A stretch of DNA of 64,000 nt from BOKV01 sp041397525 (GCA_041397525.1 JAWKWL010000003.1:62001-126000), one strand, 5' to 3'; shown: positions 8,838 to 16,889, counted from the stretch's first letter. Notes: a model not told the origin generated them from the letters alone. Made by a program: numbers and translations.

Positions 8838-9389
8838 CTATTGCCGCAGGATCAGCTTGTCGGCTTCGATCTCGAACTTCTTCAACTTGTTGAGGAAGCT
8901 CATTCCCAGAAGCACCACATTGAGCGCATCGTCCCGTGAGACGCTCGCCTCGACATTCTTGACAATGACGCGGCCTACCTGGATTTCATCGATCATGGCT
9001 GCAGCGGCCTTGGTCGCTCCGTTCGCTGTGCGAACCGTGTATTTGAAGTCCGCCGCCGACAGGCGAATTCCGAGGCGGCGTGCAGTGGATTCGTTGATGG
9101 CAACCAGTGTCGCACCGGTGTCGACCAGCACCTCGGTGCTGCGGCCGTTCATTTTTACCTTGGCAACATAGTGCCCGCTTTTGTCGCGCTCGATAGCTGC
9201 CACGCGGCCAGCCAGGGGATTGAGCTTCGTGTCTTCGCTGTCATCTGTGGATGTTCGCAGGGCAAGCTGCTGCTGTTGATTCTGCTCCTGGCGCGAAGCC
9301 GTGATTTCATCGGCCTTCTTCTGGAACAGCACCGGATATTGTGTTGCTGCAGCGGCCACGGAAACCGCCATGAATAAATATCGCCACAT
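8838..9389 (-). CDS. Retropepsin-like aspartic protease, membrane-anchored (TIGR02281 type)
   Basis: A 183-residue protein with one N-terminal hydrophobic segment (about 3-20), a Gln-rich linker (33-43) and a single-lobe aspartyl protease domain. The active-site triad D90-T91-G92 lies in VLVDTGATLVAIN, and the late hydrophobic VVLLGMSFLN (158-167) is the usual second half of the fold. Such clan AA proteins must dimerise to be active. It probably faces the periplasm. The gene lies between the two oppositely oriented nucleoside gene runs; I see no functional link. An internal ATG at residue 7 is an alternative start. Confidence 0.85.
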   Translation of the reverse strand: MWRYLFMAVSVAAAATQYPVLFQKKADEITASRQEQNQQQQLALRTSTDDSEDTKLNPLAGRVAAIERDKSGHYVAKVKMNGRSTEVLVDTGATLVAINESTARRLGIRLSAADFKYTVRTANGATKAAAAMIDEIQVGRVIVKNVEASVSRDDALNVVLLGMSFLNKLKKFEIEADKLILRQ

Positions 9390-9502
9390 GACTTCACCCT
9401 CTCATTCGGGCAGACCATGCCATAGAGGAGTCAAGCTTGGGTGAAGAGCGAACGATCCCCGCCGGGAATTGCCGAAAGCGTTAACGAAGCGTTTATGGTC
9501 CG

Positions 9503-10132
9503 TTATTTGGTGCCATACATCCGGTCGCCCGCATCGCCCAGTCCCGGAACGATATATCCTTTTTCATTGAGATGGCTGTCAATGGCGGCAGTAAATACCG
9601 GAACATCGGGATGCGCCTTGGTAAAGCGCTCAATCCCTTCAGGTGCAGCCAGCAGGCACAGGAAGCGCAGATTGGTTGCGCCGCGCCGCTTCAACCGGTC
9701 GACGGCGGCAATCGCCGAATTTGCGGTTGCCAGCATCGGGTCAACGACTATGACCAGTCGGTCGCCGATATCGGTTGGAGCCTTGAAATAATATTCCACC
9801 GCTTCCAGCGTCTCATGGTCACGGTAAAGCCCGATATGCGCAACGCGCGCTGCCGGAACCAGATCAAGCATGCCCTCAAGCAGGCCGTTTCCTGCACGCA
9901 ACACGGAAGCAAAGACCAGCTTCTTGCCTTCGAGTATTGGCGCGTCCATCCGTGTCAGCGGCGTCTCGATTTCCGTGGTGGTCAGTTCCAGATCACGGGT
10001 CACCTCATAGCAAAGCAGCAGCGAAATCTCGCGCAGCAGCCGCCGGAAACTCGCGGTGGAGGTCTGCTTGTCGCGCATGATCGACAGCTTGTGCTTCACC
10101 AGCGGATGATCGACTACGTGAACCTTTTCCAT
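9503..10132 (-). CDS. upp: Uracil phosphoribosyltransferase
   Basis: A 209-residue enzyme, the standard length for Upp, converting uracil and PRPP to UMP. The PRPP-binding loop VDPMLATANS is at 130-139, and the C-terminal YIVPGLGDAGDRMYGTK is the uracil-binding region. The start is MEKVHVVDHP; upstream codons in the same frame read into the add tail. It is the last gene of the deoB-add-upp order on the minus strand and salvages uracil released by the phosphorylases. Confidence 0.95.
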   Translation of the reverse strand: MEKVHVVDHPLVKHKLSIMRDKQTSTASFRRLLREISLLLCYEVTRDLELTTTEIETPLTRMDAPILEGKKLVFASVLRAGNGLLEGMLDLVPAARVAHIGLYRDHETLEAVEYYFKAPTDIGDRLVIVVDPMLATANSAIAAVDRLKRRGATNLRFLCLLAAPEGIERFTKAHPDVPVFTAAIDSHLNEKGYIVPGLGDAGDRMYGTK

Positions 10133-10169
10133 GGGAACCTTCCGGATTTGTGTTTGGGCCTGAGCATAG

Positions 10170-11138
10170 TCAGCCCGGGCCCAGTTTCTCAAGCAGCCTG
10201 GCCTTGCTATCCCCATCTAAGAAGGCAGCTTCAATGGCTGTGCGGGTGAAACCCAGCAGATCACTGTCACCATAGCCGAATTCGTCGCGGGCAATCTGGT
10301 ATTCGCGGGCAAGCGAAGTATGAAAATGTGGCGGGTCATCCGAACTCAGCGTTACCTTGCAGCCGGCGCGGTGCAGGCGGGAAAACGGATGCGAGGCGAA
10401 ATCCGGGAACACTTCGAGCGAAATGTTGGAGCCCGGGCAAACTTCCAGCACGATTCCCTCTTCTGCCAGTCTCTCCACCAGTGCCGGATCCTCGATTGCC
10501 CGGACCCCGTGGCCGATACGCGACGGCTTCAAATGGTCAAGCGCATCGCGCACACTTTCGGGTCCCAGCAATTCACCGGCATGAACAGTTATTCCAAGTC
10601 CTGCTTCGCGGGCAAGGTCGAAGGCGCCGGCAAAATCGCGTGGATGGTGCATGCGTTCGTCGCCTGCCATGCCAAAGCCGGTGACAAGCGGATGCGGGTT
10701 GGTCGCAATCCACCGCGCAGCCCGTTCGACTGCTTGTGGCCCCATGTGGCGCAGACCTGTGGCAATCATCCGTGCTTCAATCCCGGTTGCCGCCTTTGCC
10801 TGTTCCATTCCCTCGGCAATCCCCGCAACATAATCTGCGGGATCAAGCCCTGCGCTGACGGCATGATCTGTCGAGATGAAAAATTCGCTGTAGATCGCGC
10901 CATCTTCAGCAAGCGAAGTCAGATAGGTCCGGGCCAGCAATGCATAATCCTCGCGCACCCGGAACAGGCTGGCCGCAAGGTCATAAGCGGCAAGGAAACT
11001 GGTAAAGTCGTGCCAGACATAAGCGCCGTCGCGAACAGCCGGCGTTATGTCGACTCCGTATTTGCGCCCCTGGGTTTCAACCAGATCAGGAAATGCCGCA
11101 CCTTCGATGTGGCAGTGGATTTCAGCCTTCAATACCAT
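10170..11138 (-). CDS. add: Adenosine deaminase
   Basis: A 322-residue metal-dependent deaminase that converts (deoxy)adenosine to (deoxy)inosine, feeding PunA. Zinc ligands and catalytic residues are visible: H8 and H10 (HCHIEG), H186 and E189 (HAGE), H210 (IGHG) and D267/D268 (SSDDPPHF). The start MVLKAEIHCH lies two bases after the deoB stop. Some members of this family deaminate adenine rather than adenosine; the deoB/upp neighbours favour adenosine. Confidence 0.9.
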   Translation of the reverse strand: MVLKAEIHCHIEGAAFPDLVETQGRKYGVDITPAVRDGAYVWHDFTSFLAAYDLAASLFRVREDYALLARTYLTSLAEDGAIYSEFFISTDHAVSAGLDPADYVAGIAEGMEQAKAATGIEARMIATGLRHMGPQAVERAARWIATNPHPLVTGFGMAGDERMHHPRDFAGAFDLAREAGLGITVHAGELLGPESVRDALDHLKPSRIGHGVRAIEDPALVERLAEEGIVLEVCPGSNISLEVFPDFASHPFSRLHRAGCKVTLSSDDPPHFHTSLAREYQIARDEFGYGDSDLLGFTRTAIEAAFLDGDSKARLLEKLGPG

Positions 11139-11140
11139 TT

Positions 11141-12364
11141 TCAACCCTTTAGAAACGAAGTGCCGTGTTTGCCCGGCGCAAGGCCGAGATGGGCTGCCAC
11201 CGTTTCGCCAATGTCTGCGAATGTGGCGCGGCTTCCGGCATTGCGTGGCGCGATTCCAGGTCCCCATATCAGAACAGGGACTTGCTCGCGCGTATGGTCA
11301 TTGCCGCGCCATGTGGGATCATTGCCGTGATCGGCAGTCAGGACCATCAAGTCACCTTCACGGCATTTGGCCATCAGTGCAGGTAGCAACGCGTCAAATG
11401 CCTCCAACGCTGCAGCATAGCCCGCTACATCGCGTCGATGGCCGTAAAGCTGGTCAAAATCGACAAAATTGGTGAACAGCAACCCGCCATCGCGAAGCCC
11501 GTCCATTGCAGCCAGTGTTGCTTTGCCCAGCGCCTCATTACCATTCGCCTTGATAACCTCGGTCGGGCCGCTATGGGCATAGATGTCATCGACCTTGCCT
11601 ATCGCAATTACCTCCCGGCCATTTGCCTTGGCCCGGTCGAGCAGGGTCGGCTCCGGCGGCAGCACCGCATAATCCTTGCGGTTGCCGGTGCGTTCGAAAT
11701 CCTGCGGCGATTCACCAACAAACGGTCGCGCGATGACCCGACCGATATTGTACGGCTCGATCAGCTTGCGAACCAGTTCGCAAAGGACGTAGAGCCGTTG
11801 CAGCCCGAAATGGGTCTCATGCGCCGCTATCTGGTAGACGGAGTCAGCCGAGGTGTAGCAGATCGGTTTGCCAGTGCGGATATGCTCTTCGCCAAGCTCT
11901 GCAATAATCTGCGTACCCGATGCGTGCTTGTCACCGAGGATGCCGGGAAGTCCGGATTCGCGGAGGATCGCCGCAGTCAATTCGGCTGGAAAGGCAGGCT
12001 GGGTATCGGGAAAATATCCCCAGTCGAATAGCACAGGCACACCTGCAATTTCCCAGTGACCCGACGGCGTGTCTTTGCCGGTTGATACCTCGCAGGCATT
12101 GGCATGAATACCGGTTGTGCTGATTCGCGATGAAAAGCCGGCAGGCAGTTCGCCACAGGCGGATTTTGCAGCGAGGCCCAGCCCCAGCATTTCAAGATTG
12201 GGAAGCCGCAGCCTGCCGCTGCGCCCATATCCGTCCCCGGCGCCCTTTGCACAGGCTTCGGCAATATGTCCAAGCGTATTGGCACCTTTGTCACCAAAGC
12301 TTTCGGCATCCGGCGCGCCGCCAATGCCAAACGAATCCATCACGAAAATAAAGGCGCGCGCCAT
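11141..12364 (-). CDS. deoB: Phosphopentomutase
   Basis: A 407-residue alkaline-phosphatase-superfamily mutase that interconverts (deoxy)ribose-1-phosphate and -5-phosphate, linking the phosphorylases to DeoC and the pentose pathway. It begins FVMDSFGIGGAPDA (first metal Asp D10), carries the phospho-acceptor Thr near T99 in GKDTPSGHWE, and has TADHGNDPTW and NDHTREQVPVL near the C-terminus as the second metal site. It is first in the minus-strand deoB-add-upp unit, so its promoter should lie in the 12365-12538 divergent gap. Confidence 0.95.
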   Translation of the reverse strand: MARAFIFVMDSFGIGGAPDAESFGDKGANTLGHIAEACAKGAGDGYGRSGRLRLPNLEMLGLGLAAKSACGELPAGFSSRISTTGIHANACEVSTGKDTPSGHWEIAGVPVLFDWGYFPDTQPAFPAELTAAILRESGLPGILGDKHASGTQIIAELGEEHIRTGKPICYTSADSVYQIAAHETHFGLQRLYVLCELVRKLIEPYNIGRVIARPFVGESPQDFERTGNRKDYAVLPPEPTLLDRAKANGREVIAIGKVDDIYAHSGPTEVIKANGNEALGKATLAAMDGLRDGGLLFTNFVDFDQLYGHRRDVAGYAAALEAFDALLPALMAKCREGDLMVLTADHGNDPTWRGNDHTREQVPVLIWGPGIAPRNAGSRATFADIGETVAAHLGLAPGKHGTSFLKG

Positions 12365-12538
12365 GCGGGTTATCCATTCCAAATCGTTACCAATGCCCAG
12401 ATTAGCAGATGGAGCGCATGACGCCATTGTTTTGCTTGCTTTTTCCGTTGTCTGGATCGAAATCCGGTTCGGCGGGATTCAGAAAACGCCCTGGTGGCGC
12501 TAAGCTGTGATTCGCCAAATGTCAGGAAGGCTTGCGAG

Positions 12539-13477
12539 TTGCGAAAATCACCAAATCTGCTGGCTTCCCTAGCCCTCGTTTGCTGGTCTGTCTGTTTCGG
12601 CCTTGCTGGTGGGGCCGTGGCGCAGGACTGGCGTGCGGATCTGGGCGTGTTTCGCATCGGCATTGTCGGGGGCAATGATCTCAGGGAAGCCTCGGCACGA
12701 GCGGAACCCTTTCGTCTCGCCCTGGAAGAGGGCTTGTCCATGCCGGTGGAAGTCTTCGCTACCCGCGATTATCCGGCCCTGATTGATGCAGCCGCACGCT
12801 CGCGCATCGAATATGCGGTTCTCTCGCCGCTCGCCCTGGCTGCAGTGGAAAAATCCTGCGACTGTTTCGAACCCCTCGTGTCGGCACGCTCCGGCGACGG
12901 GACCGACGCATATCGCATGATCCTCATTGCGCCGGTGGACGGTGCCCAAAATCCGGCGGGGTTGAGCGGGGCGGCTGTAGGTGCGATCCGTTCCTCCGGA
13001 GCAGGCGGATTGCAGCTTTCGCTTTTGGAACTCGCCGAGATCGGCCTTGATCTCAAACAGGCGCCCAACCGGCTGGTACTGTTCGAAAACGGTGTCGACA
13101 TCATGGATGCAATGCGCAAGGGCGAGATAGCAGCCATGATTGGCTGGAGCACACTTACCGGAGATCCGGCTGAAGGATATTCCAAGGGAACATTGCAGCA
13201 GATGGCTGCCGCTGGCGACGATGTGACAGCCTACCGGTCTGTCTGGCAGTCAACACCCATTCCTTACCGGGTTCATGCCGTGCGAAACAACCTCGACGCC
13301 GAAGCCAAGACCACTTTGCGTACCATTCTGCCTGAAATGTTTGCGGGCGATCCGGTAGCCTATGATTCCATAGAACCGGTCTATGGTGGCGGATTTTTTG
13401 CAGCACGCCCAAGCCAGTTCACAGGATTGCAGAAACTCCTTCCGGAAGACGAGCAGGGCAAAGCGGGCGAGAATTAG
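12539..13477 (+). CDS. PhnD-like periplasmic substrate-binding protein
   Basis: A 312-residue exported protein of the phosphate/phosphonate-type (PhnD) binding family. The N-terminus RKSPNLLASLAL... ending GGAVAQ is a Sec signal peptide, and the mature part starts FRIGIVGGNDLREA, with the ...YAVLSPLALAAVEK stretch typical of the family. I chose the TTG at 12539 because AGGAAGG lies eight bases upstream and the signal peptide starts there; an in-frame GTG at 12494 is the alternative. No permease or ATPase gene adjoins it, so it is an orphan; the ligand is unknown. Confidence 0.75.
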   Translation: MRKSPNLLASLALVCWSVCFGLAGGAVAQDWRADLGVFRIGIVGGNDLREASARAEPFRLALEEGLSMPVEVFATRDYPALIDAAARSRIEYAVLSPLALAAVEKSCDCFEPLVSARSGDGTDAYRMILIAPVDGAQNPAGLSGAAVGAIRSSGAGGLQLSLLELAEIGLDLKQAPNRLVLFENGVDIMDAMRKGEIAAMIGWSTLTGDPAEGYSKGTLQQMAAAGDDVTAYRSVWQSTPIPYRVHAVRNNLDAEAKTTLRTILPEMFAGDPVAYDSIEPVYGGGFFAARPSQFTGLQKLLPEDEQGKAGEN

Positions 13478-13497
13478 AAAAGGCCCCGGTCGGGGCC
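13478..13497 (-). terminator. Rho-independent terminator for the TadE/TadG gene
   Basis: GGCCCC and GGGGCC (13482-13487 and 13492-13497) form a six-pair GC stem with a four-base loop. On the minus strand it is followed by TTTT, so it fits the end of the minus-strand pilus genes; the plus-strand gene stops at 13477 just before it and may also use the hairpin. Confidence 0.6.
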
Positions 13498-13528
13498 CCT
13501 TCAAAACCGTCAGTTGTTGCGCCATTTC

Positions 13529-14125
13529 CTACTGGCGCTCGACAGTGCCGCCGATGCGTGGCCGCAGGAACAATTGTTCCTTCATGGCGATCGGTGTGCG
13601 AGAAAAATACACACCCTTGTTGGCTTCGTAATGTGCCCAGCCGAAGGATGGTGTGTAGCTGGTCAGGACTTCGGCTGCCACAAGGAAGGTATTTGCCTTC
13701 TTGATCTTGGTTGGAACCGTATAGTTGGTACCGACAGCCTTCGCCGATCCTACCGGTTCGGACTGGCTCCATTTTACCTTGGCCTGGCCCGACGAGTTGA
13801 TTTCGATGCCGGTGACGATGATTGTTACCGGGTCCTTGTACGGGTACATGATCTTGCTCGACACATCCATGATGTTGGAGATGTCGTTCGATGTCAGGGT
13901 CTGACTTTGTGTGATCAGATCGCCGACGGTGCTGGACAAGCGAGACAGCTTGCGGTTCGTGGCCACACCTGCCGAGAGCTCGATCGTACCGACGAAAAGC
14001 AGGATCATGATCGGCGCAATGAATGCGAATTCAACCGCGGCAACACCGCGTGCCTCATCACGAAAGCGGTCACCCAGGATCAGGAAGCGAGCGACCGCAT
14101 CCTTGAAGAATCGTCCCTTGGCCAT
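13529..14125 (-). CDS. TadE/TadG family pilus assembly protein
   Basis: A 198-residue pseudopilin-like protein. After a basic N-terminus, residues 27-50 (GVAAVEFAFIAP followed by a hydrophobic stretch) form the TadE-like transmembrane segment with the conserved Glu; the rest is a periplasmic domain. TadE and TadG are minor pseudopilins needed for Flp pilus assembly. The ATG at 14125 has AGGGGA upstream; ATGs at 14179 and 14188, which overlap the upstream stop, would add 18-21 residues and cannot be excluded. It lies downstream of a second TadE-like gene. Confidence 0.85.
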   Translation of the reverse strand: MAKGRFFKDAVARFLILGDRFRDEARGVAAVEFAFIAPIMILLFVGTIELSAGVATNRKLSRLSSTVGDLITQSQTLTSNDISNIMDVSSKIMYPYKDPVTIIVTGIEINSSGQAKVKWSQSEPVGSAKAVGTNYTVPTKIKKANTFLVAAEVLTSYTPSFGWAHYEANKGVYFSRTPIAMKEQLFLRPRIGGTVERQ

Positions 14126-14178
14126 CTTGTTTTCCCCTGCAATGGATTTTGTGGCGTTTTCCGGAATTGCTCTTTTCA

Positions 14179-14769
14179 TCAGCTGCATGATGCACCGCCA
14201 GTCGCCGCCGGATATGGCTCGGTGCGGAACACTGCAATGGCATTGATGAGGGCATTGCCGCTGTTCAGGTTTGATACATGCTGAGCCACATAGTTCGTGA
14301 ATACCGGCCACTCATAGGTCACGGTGATCTGTGCGATCTCTTCCGGACATGGCGCCTCGAAAGTGTAGGTTGAATGATCAACCACACCATTTGTAGGAGT
14401 CGGTGGCTCGTCAAGATCGTCGAATTTGGCGGCAACTTTCAAGTCAACGGCGATCTTGTCGCATTTGAACAGCAAGGCCGTGGCGGCACAAATCTCATCC
14501 TTGAACTGCTCTTCCGTCATGGTGTTGTTGAGTTGCCCGGTACGTACCTTGCGGCCCACATCATCTACCGCGCTTTCCAGCATCTGACCGGCAAAGAACA
14601 GCAGCGAGCATTCGATGATGCCAAATAGCAGAAGGAAGAATGGAAATGCCAGCATCGCGAACTCGATTGCCGTTGTCCCTTCCTTGTCCTTGCGGAAGCG
14701 CCTTACAATTCTGGGTGCCATGAAGAAATCGCGAATGACGTGCTTATTTGGTTCGTCGGGGGAGTGCAT
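14179..14769 (-). CDS. tadE: TadE family pilus assembly protein
   Basis: A 196-residue protein with a charged N-terminus, the TadE-like motif EGTTAIEFAMLAFPFFLLLFG (starting near residue 30) as its single membrane segment, and a periplasmic domain with several cysteines. It is a minor pseudopilin of the Tad system. The ATG at 14769 has AGGTGG upstream; ATGs at 14799 and 14721 are alternatives. A TTAACC motif lies about 55 bp upstream (14825-14830). Confidence 0.87.
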   Translation of the reverse strand: MHSPDEPNKHVIRDFFMAPRIVRRFRKDKEGTTAIEFAMLAFPFFLLLFGIIECSLLFFAGQMLESAVDDVGRKVRTGQLNNTMTEEQFKDEICAATALLFKCDKIAVDLKVAAKFDDLDEPPTPTNGVVDHSTYTFEAPCPEEIAQITVTYEWPVFTNYVAQHVSNLNSGNALINAIAVFRTEPYPAATGGASCS

Positions 14770-14845
14770 CTTGCCACCTGTCTGTGAAATACCCTGCATG
14801 AACTCACAAGTAGCACAAGGAGATTAACCCTCCGTTTTGCCGAAC

Positions 14846-14880
14846 CCTAAAAATGAAAGCGGTCCCGTAAAGGAACCGCT
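14846..14880 (-). terminator. Rho-independent terminator for the CpaC-N-like gene
   Basis: AGCGGT (14858-14863) and ACCGCT (14875-14880) form the base of an imperfect hairpin. Read on the minus strand it is followed by TTTCATTTTT. It lies 35 bases past the stop of the minus-strand gene at 14915. Confidence 0.6.
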
Positions 14881-14914
14881 AAGCATGTCTTGGGATGCCG
14901 GGAACTTTTCGTTC

Positions 14915-15376
14915 CTATTTGGACTGGGCGTCAGACAATTCGTTGCGAGCCTTGATCTGGTCTGAGGCGAAGGCGAATGTCGTCACATTGTCGCCGATGG
15001 TCAGCGTTGGCTCACAGACTGGCGCGCATGCAAGCGTTTCACGTTCGGAGCGGCGATAGATGCGCACCGTGTTGGATTCGTGACCTCTGACCACCAGGGT
15101 CTCGTCCACGATCGGATTGCCTTCGGCATCCAGAACGATAAGGTTGGTAACGCCGAACGACCTTCCCGTAAGCACCAGCGTCTTCTCGTCCTCGACCGTG
15201 GCATCCGCAATGGATGGGTTGCCGACAATGACGGTGGCAGCCGGCCGCGAAATGCGGAAGACCTTGGCTCGATCCACTACCACGACAACCGGTTCGCCGG
15301 TGCCTTCCTCGGCGACAGCGACAGTCGCTGGAACGGCGATGCTCAGCGCGAGCAGTGCGACCTTGAAACGGTTCAT
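14915..15376 (-). CDS. Stand-alone pilus N-domain protein (CpaC N-domain-like)
   Basis: A 153-residue exported protein: signal peptide about 1-22 (ending VAVA before EEGTG), then a domain like the N-terminal domain of the secretin CpaC, with VVVDRAKVFRISRPAATVIVGNPSIADA and LTGRSFGVTNLIVLDAEGN. Compare CpaC in this locus (SLVIDLPAEAHDILVANPEVADA, FAKQVGETNVFIFDAAG). There is no secretin domain; the C-terminus carries two cysteines (CAPVC). It may help place or cap the secretin, which is inference. The ATG at 15376 has GGAG six bases upstream; the ATG at 15388 has none. Confidence 0.8.
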   Translation of the reverse strand: MNRFKVALLALSIAVPATVAVAEEGTGEPVVVVVDRAKVFRISRPAATVIVGNPSIADATVEDEKTLVLTGRSFGVTNLIVLDAEGNPIVDETLVVRGHESNTVRIYRRSERETLACAPVCEPTLTIGDNVTTFAFASDQIKARNELSDAQSK

Positions 15377-15814
15377 CGAAAACTCCATGGCAGTTCAGTT
15401 TGAATGGTTCCACAATCCATTGTTTTGGTGAAGGAAAGGTAAATACCGCTGTTGTGGTCGCCATATTGCTCACCCGTTTCCTGCCCACTGCGGAAATCAG
15501 CCGCAACAGCGTATATTAATAATGCAGGATTTGCCGCCGTCGGCTGGCTGCCAACACGGGTGAGCGTTGGCAGCAGGGCGCCTGGAGATGAAGTCGAGGG
15601 CAAAACGGCGGGATAGAGGGAAGCAAGTGATTCATTTTCGCATTTTCCTCAGTAGAATATTCACCATTCTGCGATGGCCCTCACTTTTACCTTTTGTGAA
15701 GCATCAGTTTTAACCGGATGGAAAGAGGCTCGAAGTAGTGTGGCTTCATCGGCCGAGGACAAACCCGGTCGAACAACAAAACCCGCTAAAATGCGGTTAC
15801 AAGGAGCACAGACC
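15377..15814 (+). other. Intergenic region between divergent pilus genes
   Basis: This 438-base gap separates the minus-strand CpaC-N-like gene from the pilin gene and must hold both promoters. I see a perfect 9-base inverted repeat (15547-15574), an AT-richer stretch around 15630-15720, a TTAACC motif at 15710-15715 about 100 bases before the pilin start, and the pilin ribosome-binding site AAGGAG at 15801-15806. I find no convincing gene and no confident -35/-10 pair. Confidence 0.6.
15547..15574. repeat. Inverted repeat upstream of the pilin gene
   Basis: GCTGCCAAC at 15547-15555 and its exact reverse complement GTTGGCAGC at 15566-15574, separated by ten bases. No run of T follows on either strand, so it is not a typical terminator; it may be an operator or an RNA hairpin in a 5' leader. 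Confidence 0.6.
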
Positions 15815-15982
15815 ATGAAACTCGTATCCCGTTTCTTCAAGAACGAATCCGGCGCAACCGCAATCGAATACGGCCTGATTGCAGCCCTCATCTCCGTTGC
15901 CATCATCGGTGGCGCATCGGCAGTCGGCGGTGGCGTCAACACCACATTCACCAACATCAAGGCTCAGATGCCAGGCGCATAA
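15815..15982 (+). CDS. pilA: Flp family type IVb pilin
   Basis: A 55-residue prepilin, typical for Flp pilins. The leader MKLVSRFFKNESG is cut before A14 by the CpaA peptidase; the mature N-terminus ATAIEYGLIAALISVAIIGG has the Glu at +5 and Tyr at +6 that define type IVb pilins. The start at 15815 has AAGGAG eight bases upstream, a strong site fitting an abundant product. A terminator follows directly, so the pilin can be made as its own short transcript. Confidence 0.95.
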   Translation: MKLVSRFFKNESGATAIEYGLIAALISVAIIGGASAVGGGVNTTFTNIKAQMPGA

Positions 15983-16007
15983 TCGCCGCATCAAGCTTGA
16001 CGATCGG

Positions 16008-16040
16008 GGCCGTCTGCGCAAGCAGGCGGCCTCTTTCTTT
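16008..16040 (+). terminator. Rho-independent terminator after the pilin gene
   Basis: A ten-pair stem (16008-16017 with 16022-16031, one G-U pair) with loop GCAA, followed by TCTTTCTTT. It sits 26 bases after the pilin stop and separates the pilin from cpaA. Confidence 0.85.
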
Positions 16041-16237
16041 GTGTAGCCTTTCAAGGACTTGCGACAAGGTAACCGGGCAAATCCACCCGATCCAAAGGAT
16101 GTTCGATATCGAATTAATGAATCCTGACCCCGGGCCATGAACAACCGTTGCAATTCCGGCCTTGCAGCAGCGTTAACCCAATTTGAAGGGCGGTGCGCTA
16201 TCGTGAGCCGAAAACAAACCACGAAACGGTTTCAACA

Positions 16238-16756
16238 ATGCTCGATCTTGCCCTGATTCTTTTCTTTCCCTTCTTCATGGCGTTGGCTGGGGCCTCTGAC
16301 CTCGTTTCCATGACAATTTCGAACAAGATCTCACTTGCCTTGATGGCGGGCTTCATGGTTTTCGCCTGGATGATCGGCCTGTCCATGGACGCGATAGCCT
16401 GGCACTGGGCAATGTTCGCGGTGGTTCTGTTGGTAGGCTTCGTATTGTTCGCCGGTGGTCTCATCGGCGGCGGCGACGCCAAACTGGCGGCATCAACCGC
16501 ACTATGGCTCGGTTGGGAACATTCAATGAGCTATTTTGTAACGGCAGCGTTTTTCGGCGGCATTCTTACACTCGTAATCCTGCGAATTCGGGCTGTTCCC
16601 CTTCCTGACCGGATTGCCTCTGTTGGCTGGATAGCGCGGCTCTATCGTGCCGATGAGGGCATTCCCTATGGCATCGCGCTGGCCGCAGCTGCCATTTTTG
16701 TCTATCCGCAGACACCCTGGATGCAGCATGTCTTTGCGGCGGTAAATCCGTTCTGA
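16238..16756 (+). CDS. cpaA: Prepilin peptidase (A24 family, CpaA)
   Basis: A 172-residue inner-membrane aspartyl protease that removes the leader of Flp pilin and TadE/TadG. About five hydrophobic segments are visible. The catalytic aspartates are in GASDLVSM (about D21) and in the G-x-G-D motif GGGDAK. It has only the short A24 domain, without the methylase part of the larger PilD enzymes. The frame extends upstream, but MLDLALILFF fits the family start; the ribosome-binding site is weak. A TTAACC motif lies about 60 bases upstream (16173-16178). Confidence 0.92.
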   Translation: MLDLALILFFPFFMALAGASDLVSMTISNKISLALMAGFMVFAWMIGLSMDAIAWHWAMFAVVLLVGFVLFAGGLIGGGDAKLAASTALWLGWEHSMSYFVTAAFFGGILTLVILRIRAVPLPDRIASVGWIARLYRADEGIPYGIALAAAAIFVYPQTPWMQHVFAAVNPF

Positions 16757-16792
16757 TTCGCCCCTTTGTGACCATTCCAGATTGATCCAGAG

Positions 16793-16820
16793 CCGGGCCC
16801 CATGGTCCGGTTTTGCTTTT
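16793..16820 (+). terminator. Rho-independent terminator after cpaA
   Basis: CCGGGCC (16793-16799) pairs with GGTCCGG (16804-16810) with one G-U pair and a four-base loop, followed by TTTTGCTTTT. It isolates cpaA from cpaB, which must then have its own promoter. Confidence 0.8.
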
Positions 16821-16859
16821 CGGCACCCAATTTCAGCCCTGCCTCACATTCATTTCCCG

Positions 16860-16889
16860 TTAACCAGAATTATCAGCATCTTATTAACC
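16860..16889. promoter_or_regulatory. Two TTAACC motifs upstream of cpaB
   Basis: TTAACC occurs at 16860-16865 and again at 16884-16889 in an AT-rich stretch between the cpaA terminator and cpaB. TTAAC half-sites are the core of CtrA binding sites in Alphaproteobacteria, but the spacing here (20 bases between the TTAA cores) is not the TTAA-N7-TTAA of the Caulobacter consensus. A regulatory role is inference. Confidence 0.35.

Noticed and set aside
9481..9495. TTAA-N7-TTTA sequence resembling a CtrA site near the end of upp
   Set aside because: Only one imperfect half matches and it lies about 90 bases upstream of a gene without known cell-cycle control; chance is a sufficient explanation.
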